A DNA stretch of 6,085 bases from Thermoplasmata archaeon. GTDB taxonomy: Archaea; Thermoplasmatota; Thermoplasmata; Thermoplasmatales; Thermoplasmataceae. Positions 1 to 5,628 of the stretch are shown piece after piece. The notes under the pieces are model-generated. The model saw only the letters and a list, made by a program, of their open reading frames with translations. It ran no database searches and was not told the DNA's origin. Every line of letters begins with the position of its first letter. Positions within the stretch are counted from its first letter, which is position 1. The translations under genes and the position numbers were made by a program. The stretch is taken from NCBI GenBank assembly GCA_021850745.1, contig JAJZKX010000124.1, forward strand, positions 1 through 6,085, given 5' to 3'.

Positions 1-93
1 GAGGCCGAATCAGTATACAACCTTATCCGGCCTGGTTATGGCAGATACGCCCTCTACCCATTCTTCGACAGTATTTACCTCAACTCTTTCCAT
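1..93 (-). pseudogene. 5' end of a probable GTP-dependent phosphoenolpyruvate carboxykinase gene, frameshifted, cut by the window edge
   Basis: Reading leftwards from an ATG at 93-91 gives MERVEVNTVEEWVEGVSA followed by ITRPDKVVY, then a TGA at 12-10. The pattern W-V-x-x-V-x-x-x-T-x-P-D-x-V resembles the N-terminal region of GTP-type PEP carboxykinase (PckG), where it is followed by T/C-D-G/S-S. Shifting one base near positions 12-21 gives Y-T-D-S-A, just what that family would show, so the gene seems to continue leftwards in another frame. PckG interconverts oxaloacetate and phosphoenolpyruvate using GTP/GDP in the cytoplasm. CTTTAA on the minus strand at 118-123, about 27 bases upstream of the ATG, is a possible TATA box. 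The plus strand also has an open frame here (1-198), in register with this one, which I take as its shadow. Only about 28 codons are visible, so the family call is tentative; the break may be a real mutation or a base-call error. Confidence 0.45.
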
Positions 94-242
94 TTTATCC
101 CTGCCTTCGTGGCACTGTTAAAGCACCAGTCTGGAATGCCAGTTTTGGCGTGTGGCGCCTCAAACTGGACAATATTCATTATTTTTATGCCTATTTAATA
201 GCTTCCATTAATGTCTACTACATGATACGGCAATTGACTAAT

Positions 243-253
243 AAAAAGAAAAA
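243..253 (-). terminator. T-rich archaeal-type terminator
   Basis: On the minus strand this reads TTTTTCTTTTT, about 100 bases past the stop codon of the zinc-ribbon membrane protein gene. Archaeal RNA polymerase stops at such T-rich runs without a hairpin. Nearly the same string occurs at 3643-3652 after the oxidoreductase unit. The rest of 94-353 shows no convincing gene on either strand. Confidence 0.4.
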
Positions 254-353
254 CATGTCCTAAACTATCTTTACATTAAGTATCTTCCGTTCATATTCAA
301 CATTAGTACAGCAAAATTAAAGTACAATGGCTTTTCTGGGTGTTCACTGTAAA

Positions 354-1163
354 CTATGGGGATGCCATAAATGCATCCAGGCTGCCATCCTCAATTCTTT
401 GATTGCTTTTTCTTGTGCCCATGATAATAAGAATAGCCGCAATGAGTTCTGCTGGAGTGAACACCAATGAAACTAATATCAGGACCAGAGCATAGTCAAA
501 ATATGATTCTTCAAACTTACGGGAAAGCTTATGCAAGCCAAGAAGCACCCCGATGACGTATCCGATCACGAGAAGGAGACCCCCGATAATGCCAACGAAC
601 CCTCCTAAAGCAACCGCACCCAAAGCGGCAATTGGCAATGTTGTTTGGCTCGTAGGAGAAGGGCCAAGGGAGCCTATGAGCGGAAAAAGGAAAGCAAGTA
701 CTGCGCCGAATCCTATGATAGCCAATATTATCCCGACAATTAACAGGGAAGTTCCTGTTGCAGGTGTAGAGAAATTGAAATCAAATTCCCTCAATTTTGT
801 AAATGAAGATCTCAGGTAAATGAAAGACAAACACTGTACAAACAGTATTGCGACTAATATTGCCTCAAACACGAGTACGAAAACAGTAAGATTTGAAGTT
901 GAGAATGAAGTGGTCAGTCCCGTGAAGACTGCTGTCAACCCATAGTTTAAACTTGCCCCATAAAGCGTTGTAGCCAGTACATTAATGACGAAATCCAAAG
1001 TTGAAATTACTGCAGTGATAAGAAAGATTATTGAAAATAACCGCAAGTCCTTCAGTGACTTTTTTTCTATTAGAGAAATGTGCTCTAGTGAAAACTGGCA
1101 TTTGGAGCATTTGCTAGCTCCCAGTAGGTTGTAGGTCGCACAGCTCGGGCATCTCGTAGGCAT
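354..1163 (-). CDS. Zinc-ribbon, five-helix membrane protein (DUF973-like)
   Basis: This 269-residue protein opens with a short zinc ribbon: C5-P-S-C8 and C19-S-K-C22 form two CxxC knuckles. A basic linker follows, then about five hydrophobic segments near residues 42-64, 92-117, 138-163, 178-210 and 222-249. The third to fifth segments are rich in Gly, Ala, Ile and Leu. The segment after helix four (GLHKLSRKFEESYFDYA) and the last helix resemble the archaeal DUF973 family, whose function is unknown. A zinc ribbon ahead of the membrane domain suggests an anchored cytoplasmic head, but this is inference. The ATG at 1163 is preferred because a TATA box lies 27 bases upstream, giving a leaderless message. 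The stop is TAG. The gene stands alone, with no close partner on the same strand other than the pck-like fragment 260 bases downstream. Confidence 0.85.
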   Translation of the reverse strand: MPTRCPSCATYNLLGASKCSKCQFSLEHISLIEKKSLKDLRLFSIIFLITAVISTLDFVINVLATTLYGASLNYGLTAVFTGLTTSFSTSNLTVFVLVFEAILVAILFVQCLSFIYLRSSFTKLREFDFNFSTPATGTSLLIVGIILAIIGFGAVLAFLFPLIGSLGPSPTSQTTLPIAALGAVALGGFVGIIGGLLLVIGYVIGVLLGLHKLSRKFEESYFDYALVLILVSLVFTPAELIAAILIIMGTRKSNQRIEDGSLDAFMASP

Positions 1164-1185
1164 AAGTCGTCAAAGATAGGGTATG

Positions 1186-1198
1186 TTTTATATTTTTT
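1186..1198 (-). promoter_or_regulatory. TATA box of the zinc-ribbon membrane protein gene
   Basis: The minus strand reads AAAAAATATAAAA here, centred about 27-28 bases upstream of the ATG at 1163. That spacing places the transcription start within a few bases of the start codon, so the message is probably leaderless. No Shine-Dalgarno site is present between box and ATG. Confidence 0.6.
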
Positions 1199-1268
1199 GG
1201 ATCACAGTTGCAGAATTGATCTCATGTACCCTTTTTGCATTGGGAGGAATCTTGTGGTATGCACAAAA

Positions 1269-1274
1269 TTATAA
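1269..1274 (+). promoter_or_regulatory. Possible TATA box for tRNA-Pro
   Basis: TTATAA is centred about 28 bases upstream of the first tRNA base, the usual distance for an archaeal box A. It sits in an otherwise featureless AT-rich gap between the membrane protein gene and the tRNA. Confidence 0.4.
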
Positions 1275-1299
1275 CGTCAAACTTAATTCACCACAGAAA

Positions 1300-1372
1300 G
1301 GGTCTGTGGGGTAGCCTGGTATCCTTCCAGCTTCGGGAGTTGGAAACTCCGGTCCAAATCCGGGCAGACCCA
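1300..1372 (+). tRNA. tRNA-Pro, anticodon CGG
   Basis: A complete cloverleaf can be drawn. The acceptor stem is GGGTCTG (1300-1306) paired with CAGACCC (1365-1371), followed by discriminator A1372. The D arm holds GGG, loop AGCCTGGTA and CCT. The anticodon stem CCAGC/GTTGG (1327-1331 and 1339-1343, one G-U pair) encloses loop TTCGGGA with anticodon CGG at 1334-1336, reading proline codon CCG; G37 is as expected for tRNA-Pro. The variable region is four bases, and the T stem TCCGG/CCGGG has one G-U pair. No intron and no encoded CCA are present, so CCA must be added after transcription. One oddity: the T loop is TCCAAAT, with C where position 55 is nearly always T (pseudouridine). Confidence 0.95.
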
Positions 1373-1491
1373 TTCTGTTAACGGTAATTATTAGCTTGCA
1401 TTGTCTACCGTCACATTACAGGAAACATGTATCGGATCATTTGAACTTTAACACACATCAAGACATAATTTGCCTGGATTAGTGAAAACAT

Positions 1492-2181
1492 TCATAGTTT
1501 GCTCAATTTTTCCAGTGCGTCGAATGCTCTAGTGGCATCGGATTCATCAACCAGAATTATCATCCTGCCAGGCCCAATAGTGTTAAATTGCCTGATTGCC
1601 ACATCGTTTATGGCAAGTTCAGTTACGATTGTGGACAGGAGGCCGGGTGCTGTTTCTATTTCTATTGGCATTTCAACTAATACTTCTGCAAGGCCCTCCA
1701 ATTTCCTGTTCACCTGAGAGCTTGAAATGAAAGATTCGAATCTTGCAAGATTTTTCGAGTCAATTGTAACACTTGCATTATCCATGTTTGTCACCAAGCG
1801 GAAAGTTTCCCCTGCTGCGAAATTCATGTCACTTGAAAATCTCAATATGGCTTTCTGCAAATCGTTGCTGTTTTTCAAGGAGACAACAGTGATCCCGTTC
1901 CTAAGAGACAGTTTTATGATTCTGTTTCCGAATGATTTGCGTTTTTCATAGGCCTCATTTACAGGATATCTCCTGATTGCGCTGAGTATGGCGTCAAATG
2001 AAACCTTCCCGTTGGCGGTTATTTCAATGTCCCTCGCAAGTGCCCTTGTATTCACGATTCCACGAGCTAGAGCGTTCCTTATTACCCCATCCCTTTCAAT
2101 AGCCAGCCTGACAAGTGTTGTCGCATTTTGTGTCAAATCGGTAGTATTCATGTCTAAGTTGACCATGAATGAGAAAATCAT
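1492..2181 (-). CDS. ACT-domain protein with an N-terminal helical (HTH-like) region
   Basis: The longest form is 229 residues. Residues about 22-75 (LVRLAIERDGVIRNALARG, then VNTRALARDI and a stretch ending AILSAIRRYPV) look like a small helical, winged-helix-like module found in archaeal proteins of this type. Residues about 85-160 hold a less clear alpha/beta section. Residues 168-229 match an ACT fold: strand VLVEMPIEIE, then APGLLSTIVTELAINDVAI, then strand RMIILVDESD and a final helix. ACT domains usually bind small ligands such as amino acids and regulate enzymes or transcription; a ligand-sensing regulator is plausible but not shown. Three in-frame ATGs (2181, 2166, 2151) compete and none has a Shine-Dalgarno site. 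A TTTATG box near 2186-2191 would suit the ATG at 2151; an AAGATAAAG box near 2208-2216 would suit 2181. The gene is divergent from the oxidoreductase gene. Confidence 0.8.
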   Translation of the reverse strand: MIFSFMVNLDMNTTDLTQNATTLVRLAIERDGVIRNALARGIVNTRALARDIEITANGKVSFDAILSAIRRYPVNEAYEKRKSFGNRIIKLSLRNGITVVSLKNSNDLQKAILRFSSDMNFAAGETFRLVTNMDNASVTIDSKNLARFESFISSSQVNRKLEGLAEVLVEMPIEIETAPGLLSTIVTELAINDVAIRQFNTIGPGRMIILVDESDATRAFDALEKLSKL

Positions 2182-2183
2182 GT

Positions 2184-2216
2184 CATAAACCTTTTGCCTT
2201 CTATGGACTTTATCTT
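2184..2216. promoter_or_regulatory. Divergent promoter region between the ACT-domain and oxidoreductase genes
   Basis: Two box-A-like sites lie back to back. Minus-strand GGTTTATG (2184-2191) could drive the ACT-domain gene leftwards with a start near 2162. Plus-strand CTTTATC (2208-2214) could drive the oxidoreductase gene rightwards with a start near 2236, just ahead of the ATG at 2249. Read in the opposite orientation each could serve the other gene's upstream ATG, so the assignments are tentative. Shared regulation is possible because the sites are only about 20 bases apart. Confidence 0.35.
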
Positions 2217-2248
2217 CCTGTATGCAAGATAAAATAATTGCGGGAAAG

Positions 2249-3181
2249 ATGAAAGCTATAAGGATGCATTCCAGGGGGGGACCTGAAAATCTGGTTTACG
2301 AAGATGCGAATATCCCAAAAATTTCTAAGGGAGAGGTGCTCATCAGGGTCCATGCAGCATCCATCACTCCAACTGAGCTGACTTGGAATTCATCATTCAC
2401 CGACAGGAATAAGAAAGAGAGGTTCCCGGTAATTCCGAGCTTTGAAGTGTCCGGAACTGTATCCGGCCTTTCCAGCGAAGTTAAACACCTTAAATTGGGC
2501 GACGAGGTATATGGGTTGCTTGATTTCTGGAGGAACGGCGCAGCCGCAGAGTACGTGGAAACCGATGCGACGGAGATAACATTGAAGCCTTCTACTCTGG
2601 ATCACATTTCAGCTGCCTCTCTCCCACTTTCCGGTCTAACTGCATGGCAGGCACTGTTTGATCATGGGCATCTCAAACCAGGTCAGACTGTACTGATTCA
2701 TGGCGCTGGCGGCGGCGTTGGTTCTCTTGCTGTTCAAATAGCTCGCTGGAAAGGTGCGGAAGTTATTGGGACTTGCTCAAAGAACAAAGAAGTTATAGTC
2801 CGCCAGCTAGGCGCAAACCAGGTCATAGACTATAGCAACGCAAGGTTTGAGGATGTGGCCAACGGAGTGGATCTGGTTCTTGATACTGTTGGAGGGGAAG
2901 TGCTGAACCGTTCCTACCAGACAGTAAGGAGGGGAGGCACTGTTGTTAGTATTGCGGATGACATAGATGAAGAGCTTGCCCGTAAATATGGCGCAGAAGG
3001 TATTTCATTCCTTGTGGAACCAAACAGAAGAGAGCTGAGGGAAATAGCATTGCTAGCAGATTCGGGAAAGATAAAGCCAGTGATCCAGGACACATTTCCA
3101 TTAAGGGATGCTAAGCAAGCTTTCATTTCTGGAATAACAAACCATAATACCGGAAAAACAGTCTTGAGGGTGATTGATTGA
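2249..3181 (+). CDS. Zinc-independent MDR-family NAD(P)-dependent oxidoreductase (quinone-reductase-like)
   Basis: A medium-chain dehydrogenase/reductase of 310 residues from this start. The N-terminal GroES-like domain opens with KAIRMHSRGGPENLVYED and holds IPSFEVSGTV and LGDEVYGLL. Then comes GLTAWQALFDHGHLKPGQT and the dinucleotide-binding motif HGAGGGVGSLAVQIA of the Rossmann fold, followed by LGANQVIDY and DLVLDTVGGE. The C-terminal part ends GKTVLRVID, typical of the ADH_zinc_N_2 subgroup. The structural and catalytic zinc cysteines of alcohol dehydrogenases are absent, so it probably reduces quinones or enones with NADPH in the cytoplasm; the substrate is unknown. The start at 2249 is chosen because family members begin at MKA-I; an in-frame ATG at 2222 adds nine residues. 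A run of seven G lies at codons 9-11. It leads a unit with the SnoaL-like gene 58 bases downstream. Confidence 0.85.
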   Translation: MKAIRMHSRGGPENLVYEDANIPKISKGEVLIRVHAASITPTELTWNSSFTDRNKKERFPVIPSFEVSGTVSGLSSEVKHLKLGDEVYGLLDFWRNGAAAEYVETDATEITLKPSTLDHISAASLPLSGLTAWQALFDHGHLKPGQTVLIHGAGGGVGSLAVQIARWKGAEVIGTCSKNKEVIVRQLGANQVIDYSNARFEDVANGVDLVLDTVGGEVLNRSYQTVRRGGTVVSIADDIDEELARKYGAEGISFLVEPNRRELREIALLADSGKIKPVIQDTFPLRDAKQAFISGITNHNTGKTVLRVID

Positions 3182-3230
3182 ACGGAGTGCAAAGAGACTC
3201 ATCTTTTGGGCAGATGGCAGAAGGAGAATA

Positions 3231-3236
3231 GGTGAT
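3231..3236 (+). promoter_or_regulatory. Shine-Dalgarno site of the SnoaL-like gene
   Basis: GGTGAT, complementary to the archaeal 16S rRNA 3' end, ends three bases before the ATG at 3240. It decides that start over an in-frame TTG at 3174 that overlaps the oxidoreductase gene. A ribosome site here fits an internal gene of a shared message. Confidence 0.65.
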
Positions 3237-3239
3237 AAA

Positions 3240-3581
3240 ATGGCAAAAATGTCAAGCAAACCGGAAAAAGTAGTAAAGGAATATGTAAGCGCTCTGGATT
3301 CCCAGGATTTTGACCTCGCAGCAGGACTCATTGCGGAGGATGTAAGGATAATCGGGCCGGCTGGGGAGAATTTTGGCAAGCCAAAGGATTTCACGAACAT
3401 GTTGAAGCGTTACCATGGTAAATATAAAATCCTGAAAATGTTTGTGGATGGAGAAGATGTTGGACTCATGTATGATTTCACAACTTCTGGTAAGACCGTA
3501 TACATGAGTTCCTGGTACAAAGTTGAGAGTGGGAGGATAAATTATATCAGAACAGTCTTTGATCCTTCAGCATTTGAATGA
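3240..3581 (+). CDS. NTF2-like / SnoaL-like small protein
   Basis: A 113-residue cytoplasmic protein with the hallmarks of the NTF2-like cone fold. An N-terminal helix (KVVKEYVSALDSQDFDLAAG) is followed by LIAEDVRIIGPAGENFGKPKDF, the usual helix-strand 'edV...gp.G...G' pattern, and by strands ending SSWYKVESGRINYIRTVFDP, the common 'sGrI..i....D' finish. The size is typical of SnoaL-like single-domain members, which include isomerases, cyclases, dehydratases and ligand carriers; the substrate cannot be read from sequence. The next in-frame ATG, at 3249, would remove three residues, but the Shine-Dalgarno site favours 3240. Its position 58 bases after the oxidoreductase gene, with no obvious promoter between, suggests joint expression and perhaps consecutive steps on one small molecule (inference). 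Confidence 0.8.
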   Translation: MAKMSSKPEKVVKEYVSALDSQDFDLAAGLIAEDVRIIGPAGENFGKPKDFTNMLKRYHGKYKILKMFVDGEDVGLMYDFTTSGKTVYMSSWYKVESGRINYIRTVFDPSAFE

Positions 3582-3642
3582 GACGTATCCAGATGCGGGA
3601 AGTGGATTCGTGGAATTAAGTTAGCTTGATATGCAGGATTCA

Positions 3643-3652
3643 TTTTTCTTTT
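3643..3652 (+). terminator. T-rich terminator after the oxidoreductase/SnoaL-like unit
   Basis: TTTTTCTTTT lies about 60 bases past the TGA of the SnoaL-like gene, in the 112-base gap between convergent genes. It has no clear hairpin, in keeping with archaeal intrinsic termination, and repeats the string seen on the minus strand at 243-253. Confidence 0.45.
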
Positions 3653-3693
3653 GATTTCCCACTGGCTCATAGCATATTTTATAATGTTTGTTT

Positions 3694-4554
3694 TCACTCC
3701 TTTCTGTCCACTAGTGAATTCAGCATTTCATAATTTATAGCACCTTCAATCAGGAGGTTAAAGTTGTCCTTTTCAAGAATCTCCTTTCCTATACGCAACA
3801 ATAAACCCATTACGGCATATGATGCGCTGGGACCAAAACTCAGCCTTGTTACCCCTAGTTTTTTCAAGTCACTGATTGGAGGCAACCCTTTTCTGATCAT
3901 AAGGTTAATCGGAAATTTCACTGATTTGACAAAATGAGAGATAGAGGCAAAATCGGTCAACCCCATTGGATAAACACAATCTGCTCCAGCTTCTATGTAC
4001 CTCTCCGACCTTATAATTGCCTCCTCAAGGCCCGATTCTAGATCCATTCCACTTCTGTGTGAAAATGCATCTGTCCTGGCATTTATGACAAAAGGTATCC
4101 CAGTTTCATCTTTCAGAGCCAACAAGGCAGCAATTTTCCTGATCTGTATTTCCGGGTCAACAAGACGATTCCTTGCAAAGTCAACGTCCTCTATGTTGAT
4201 CCCCACTGCACCTGTCTCAATGATACCATTGACAGATTTCACAACCTGTGAAGGAGACCTGCCGAAACCTGATACCATATCCACACTTAAAGGGGCACTC
4301 AGGGCCATTGTGATCCTTTTTACCGCAGAGACAAATTCACGCTTTGGGATCGATTCCCCATCACTGTATCCAAGAGAAACCAGCATGCCTGCACTTGAAG
4401 TCGCAATCGACGAGAAACCCGCCTCTTCGAATATCCTTGCACTTGGTACATCCCATGCATTGGGTATGACAAAGAAATTGCCTAACCTGTGCTGCGACTT
4501 GAACTGTCTGGTCTGTTTGATCTGGAGTTCCAGTGATTCGTCTTTTTCAGGCAT
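3694..4554 (-). CDS. Isocitrate lyase / phosphoenolpyruvate mutase superfamily protein
   Basis: A 286-residue TIM-barrel enzyme of the PrpB/PEP-mutase type. Visible motifs in order are PNAWDVPSA (31-39), TSSAG (52-56), VDMVSGFG (91-98, where the family has D-x-E-x-G-Y/F-G), GINIED (118-123), NARTDAF (158-164) and GADCVYP (190-196). The KKCGH loop of isocitrate and methylisocitrate lyases is absent, so a role as those enzymes is unlikely; oxaloacetate, carboxy-PEP or phosphonate-type substrates are more plausible, and the true one is unknown. D92, E122, D123 and R160 are candidate Mg2+/substrate ligands. The ATG at 4554 is chosen because GGAGGTT ends seven bases upstream; an in-frame TTG at 4572 would place that site inside the coding region. 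It converges with the oxidoreductase unit and seems to be transcribed alone. The stop lies 42 bases from the opposing terminator. Confidence 0.85.
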   Translation of the reverse strand: MPEKDESLELQIKQTRQFKSQHRLGNFFVIPNAWDVPSARIFEEAGFSSIATSSAGMLVSLGYSDGESIPKREFVSAVKRITMALSAPLSVDMVSGFGRSPSQVVKSVNGIIETGAVGINIEDVDFARNRLVDPEIQIRKIAALLALKDETGIPFVINARTDAFSHRSGMDLESGLEEAIIRSERYIEAGADCVYPMGLTDFASISHFVKSVKFPINLMIRKGLPPISDLKKLGVTRLSFGPSASYAVMGLLLRIGKEILEKDNFNLLIEGAINYEMLNSLVDRKE

Positions 4555-4560
4555 AAACTT

Positions 4561-4567
4561 AACCTCC
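4561..4567 (-). promoter_or_regulatory. Shine-Dalgarno site of the PEP mutase-like gene
   Basis: The minus strand reads GGAGGTT, a strong match to the archaeal anti-Shine-Dalgarno, six bases ahead of the ATG at 4554. Upstream, TTAAAT (about 4588-4593) or CATAAAAA (about 4612-4619) could be the TATA box; the second would give a leader of about 35 bases. Confidence 0.6.
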
Positions 4568-4710
4568 AACAACCTCAGGTACTTAAGATTTAACAGTTTG
4601 GAAAGAGAGTAGTTTTTATGGAGCTAAAACACTTCTGCTAACTGCTTATAGATAGGTTTGCACACAAGAATCAGACAAAATCTCTTCAGTCAACATCATA
4701 CTTTAAGTTT

Positions 4711-5063
4711 TGTGACAGTGCAAGATTTTCGTTGATATTGATGTTCCGAACAGATTGGCATGTGAATGCAATGGATGTCCTCTCGAAAAACAAGTATCAG
4801 CCCATGCTGGAGAAACGCCATGAACAGATGATATTCCAGTACGCTGGTATGCCGGTGCTTTTCATGTTGTGCGCATAGAGGCATTCCTCTTCCTCTATTT
4901 CGTTGCCATGATCATTCAGGCACTGATAGAGAGGGCTGCGAGACTCAGCATGAAGGATCCGGGGATTTAAAGCATTCCTGTATACTTCGAGGAGAGGGGA
5001 TGCTCATCTCCAACGGCATACAGGATTGATGCGGTACTTCGTATAATCATGGGAAGAATCTAA
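4711..5063 (+). pseudogene. C-terminal remnant of a DDE transposase (IS4/IS1634-like group)
   Basis: Two plus-strand frames together give a familiar transposase tail. The first (to a TAG at 4876-4878) reads TDWHVNAMDVLSKNKYQP, then MLEKRHEQMIFQY and MPVLF; the second (from 4872) reads RIEAFLFLYFVAMIIQALIE, then RAARLSMKDPGI, a TAA at 4968-4970, SIPVYFEERGCSSPTAYRID and a final TAA at 5061-5063. The string KYQPxLEKRHEQ, then RIEAxLFLYFxAxxxQALIER, then PxYxEER-C-PTxxRI is typical of the C-terminus of a widespread DDE transposase group; the exact IS family is my recollection. The first frame stays open back to 4642, with weaker similarity before 4711. The N-terminal catalytic parts are missing, and with one frameshift and one nonsense codon the element is dead. 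I found no inverted repeats or target duplication. Confidence 0.75.
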
Positions 5064-5119
5064 GCATGATTTAATCTCCTGATGTGCCTCCTTCTCAGAT
5101 CAATGCGTGAGGGGGTCCT

Positions 5120-5351
5120 TCAGTCCCTTCTTTCAAGCTCCTCAGCTTTGATGATGCCAAAATGAATGGCACACCTCATGTCCTTAAGGTATTTCATGAC
5201 TAGAGCAGAAGGTTCATAATACCACCATATCTGTTTTCACCCGACGATTTTCAGGGATGTGGGGTGGCACATCTCTGTTTATTGAATATTTTTGGAAAAC
5301 TATTCCAGCAGGCTGGATAAATGAATAAATGAGATATGGCAGGTATCCCAT
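5120..5351 (-). pseudogene. Small hypothetical gene, apparently split by a one-base frameshift
   Basis: From an ATG at 5351-5349 the minus strand reads 45 codons (MGYLPYLIYSFIQPAGIVFQ, ending DMVVL) to a TGA at 5216-5214. An overlapping frame opens at 5236 and carries QIWWYYEPSALVMKYLKD, then MRCAIHFGIIKAEELERRD, ending at a TGA (5122-5120). Dropping one A from the four at 5234-5237 joins them as ENRRVK-QIWWYYEP, about 76 residues. Tryptophans, tyrosines and a charged helical end make the second part look like true protein. A TATA-like AAAATATT on the minus strand (5373-5380) sits about 25 bases ahead of the ATG, fitting a leaderless gene. I do not recognise the family. It may be a pseudogene, a base-call error, or less likely a recoded gene. 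Confidence 0.4.
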
Positions 5352-5372
5352 GACATTTCATATCTTCAGTCA

Positions 5373-5380
5373 ATATTTTC
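5373..5380 (-). promoter_or_regulatory. Possible TATA box of the split small gene
   Basis: The minus strand reads AAAATATT, about 25 bases upstream of the ATG at 5351, the same geometry as at the membrane protein and HEPN genes. It is the main support for treating that ORF as a former gene. Confidence 0.3.
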
Positions 5381-5408
5381 CATTAACTGTTAAAGCCCTT
5401 TATGTTAA

Positions 5409-5621
5409 ATTGTCGGGCTGAGGCCTAGAGATGACGAAATCAAAATTTACACCGAATTCCTGGAACAGGTAATGGACTAGGGAATAAAGTGGTATTGCCA
5501 GCATTCCAATAATTCTGAAGTAAAAGACGTTCGGTCAACTGGATTTGATACTGCTAAAATTGGAACTGCAGTGGTAATGGAAAAGGATAATGGCTACACT
5601 CAGCCAGTTTCCTTGAGATAA
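5409..5621 (+). pseudogene. Interrupted ORF of unknown family
   Basis: One plus-strand frame runs from 5409 to a TAA at 5619-5621, broken only by a TAG at 5478-5480. It reads LRPRDDEIKIYTEFLEQVMD before the TAG, and GIKWYCQHSNNSEVKDVRST then GFDTAKIGTAVVMEKDNGYT after it. Codons are mostly purine-first, as in coding DNA, while the in-register minus strand gives a hydrophobic shadow of about 40 codons. CTTTATG at 5398-5404 is a possible TATA box. No ATG lies at the start of the frame; an ATG at 5431 is in a different frame and stops after 13 codons. A decayed gene is the simplest reading. I do not recognise the family, and chance is possible at this length. Confidence 0.25.
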
Positions 5622-5628
5622 TGATATG

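Noticed and set aside
1..198. Plus-strand open frame of 65 codons ending in TAA at 196-198
   Set aside because: It is in exact register opposite the pck-like minus-strand frame, which has recognisable family residues, so it is best read as a shadow.
3174..3239. Extension of the SnoaL-like gene back to a TTG at 3174
   Set aside because: It overlaps the oxidoreductase stop codon and lacks a ribosome site, while GGTGAT precedes the ATG at 3240.
3672..3682. TATA-like sequence (ATATTTTATAA) between the convergent genes
   Set aside because: No start codon with a sensible ORF lies at the right distance on either strand, so it is probably just AT-rich spacer.
3995..4612. Long plus-strand frame of 205 codons opposite the PEP mutase-like gene
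   Set aside because: The minus-strand frame carries all the family motifs and a strong Shine-Dalgarno site; the plus-strand frame has no recognisable domain.
4696..4884. Minus-strand frame of 62 codons
   Set aside because: It lies opposite the transposase remnant, whose plus-strand reading matches a known family.
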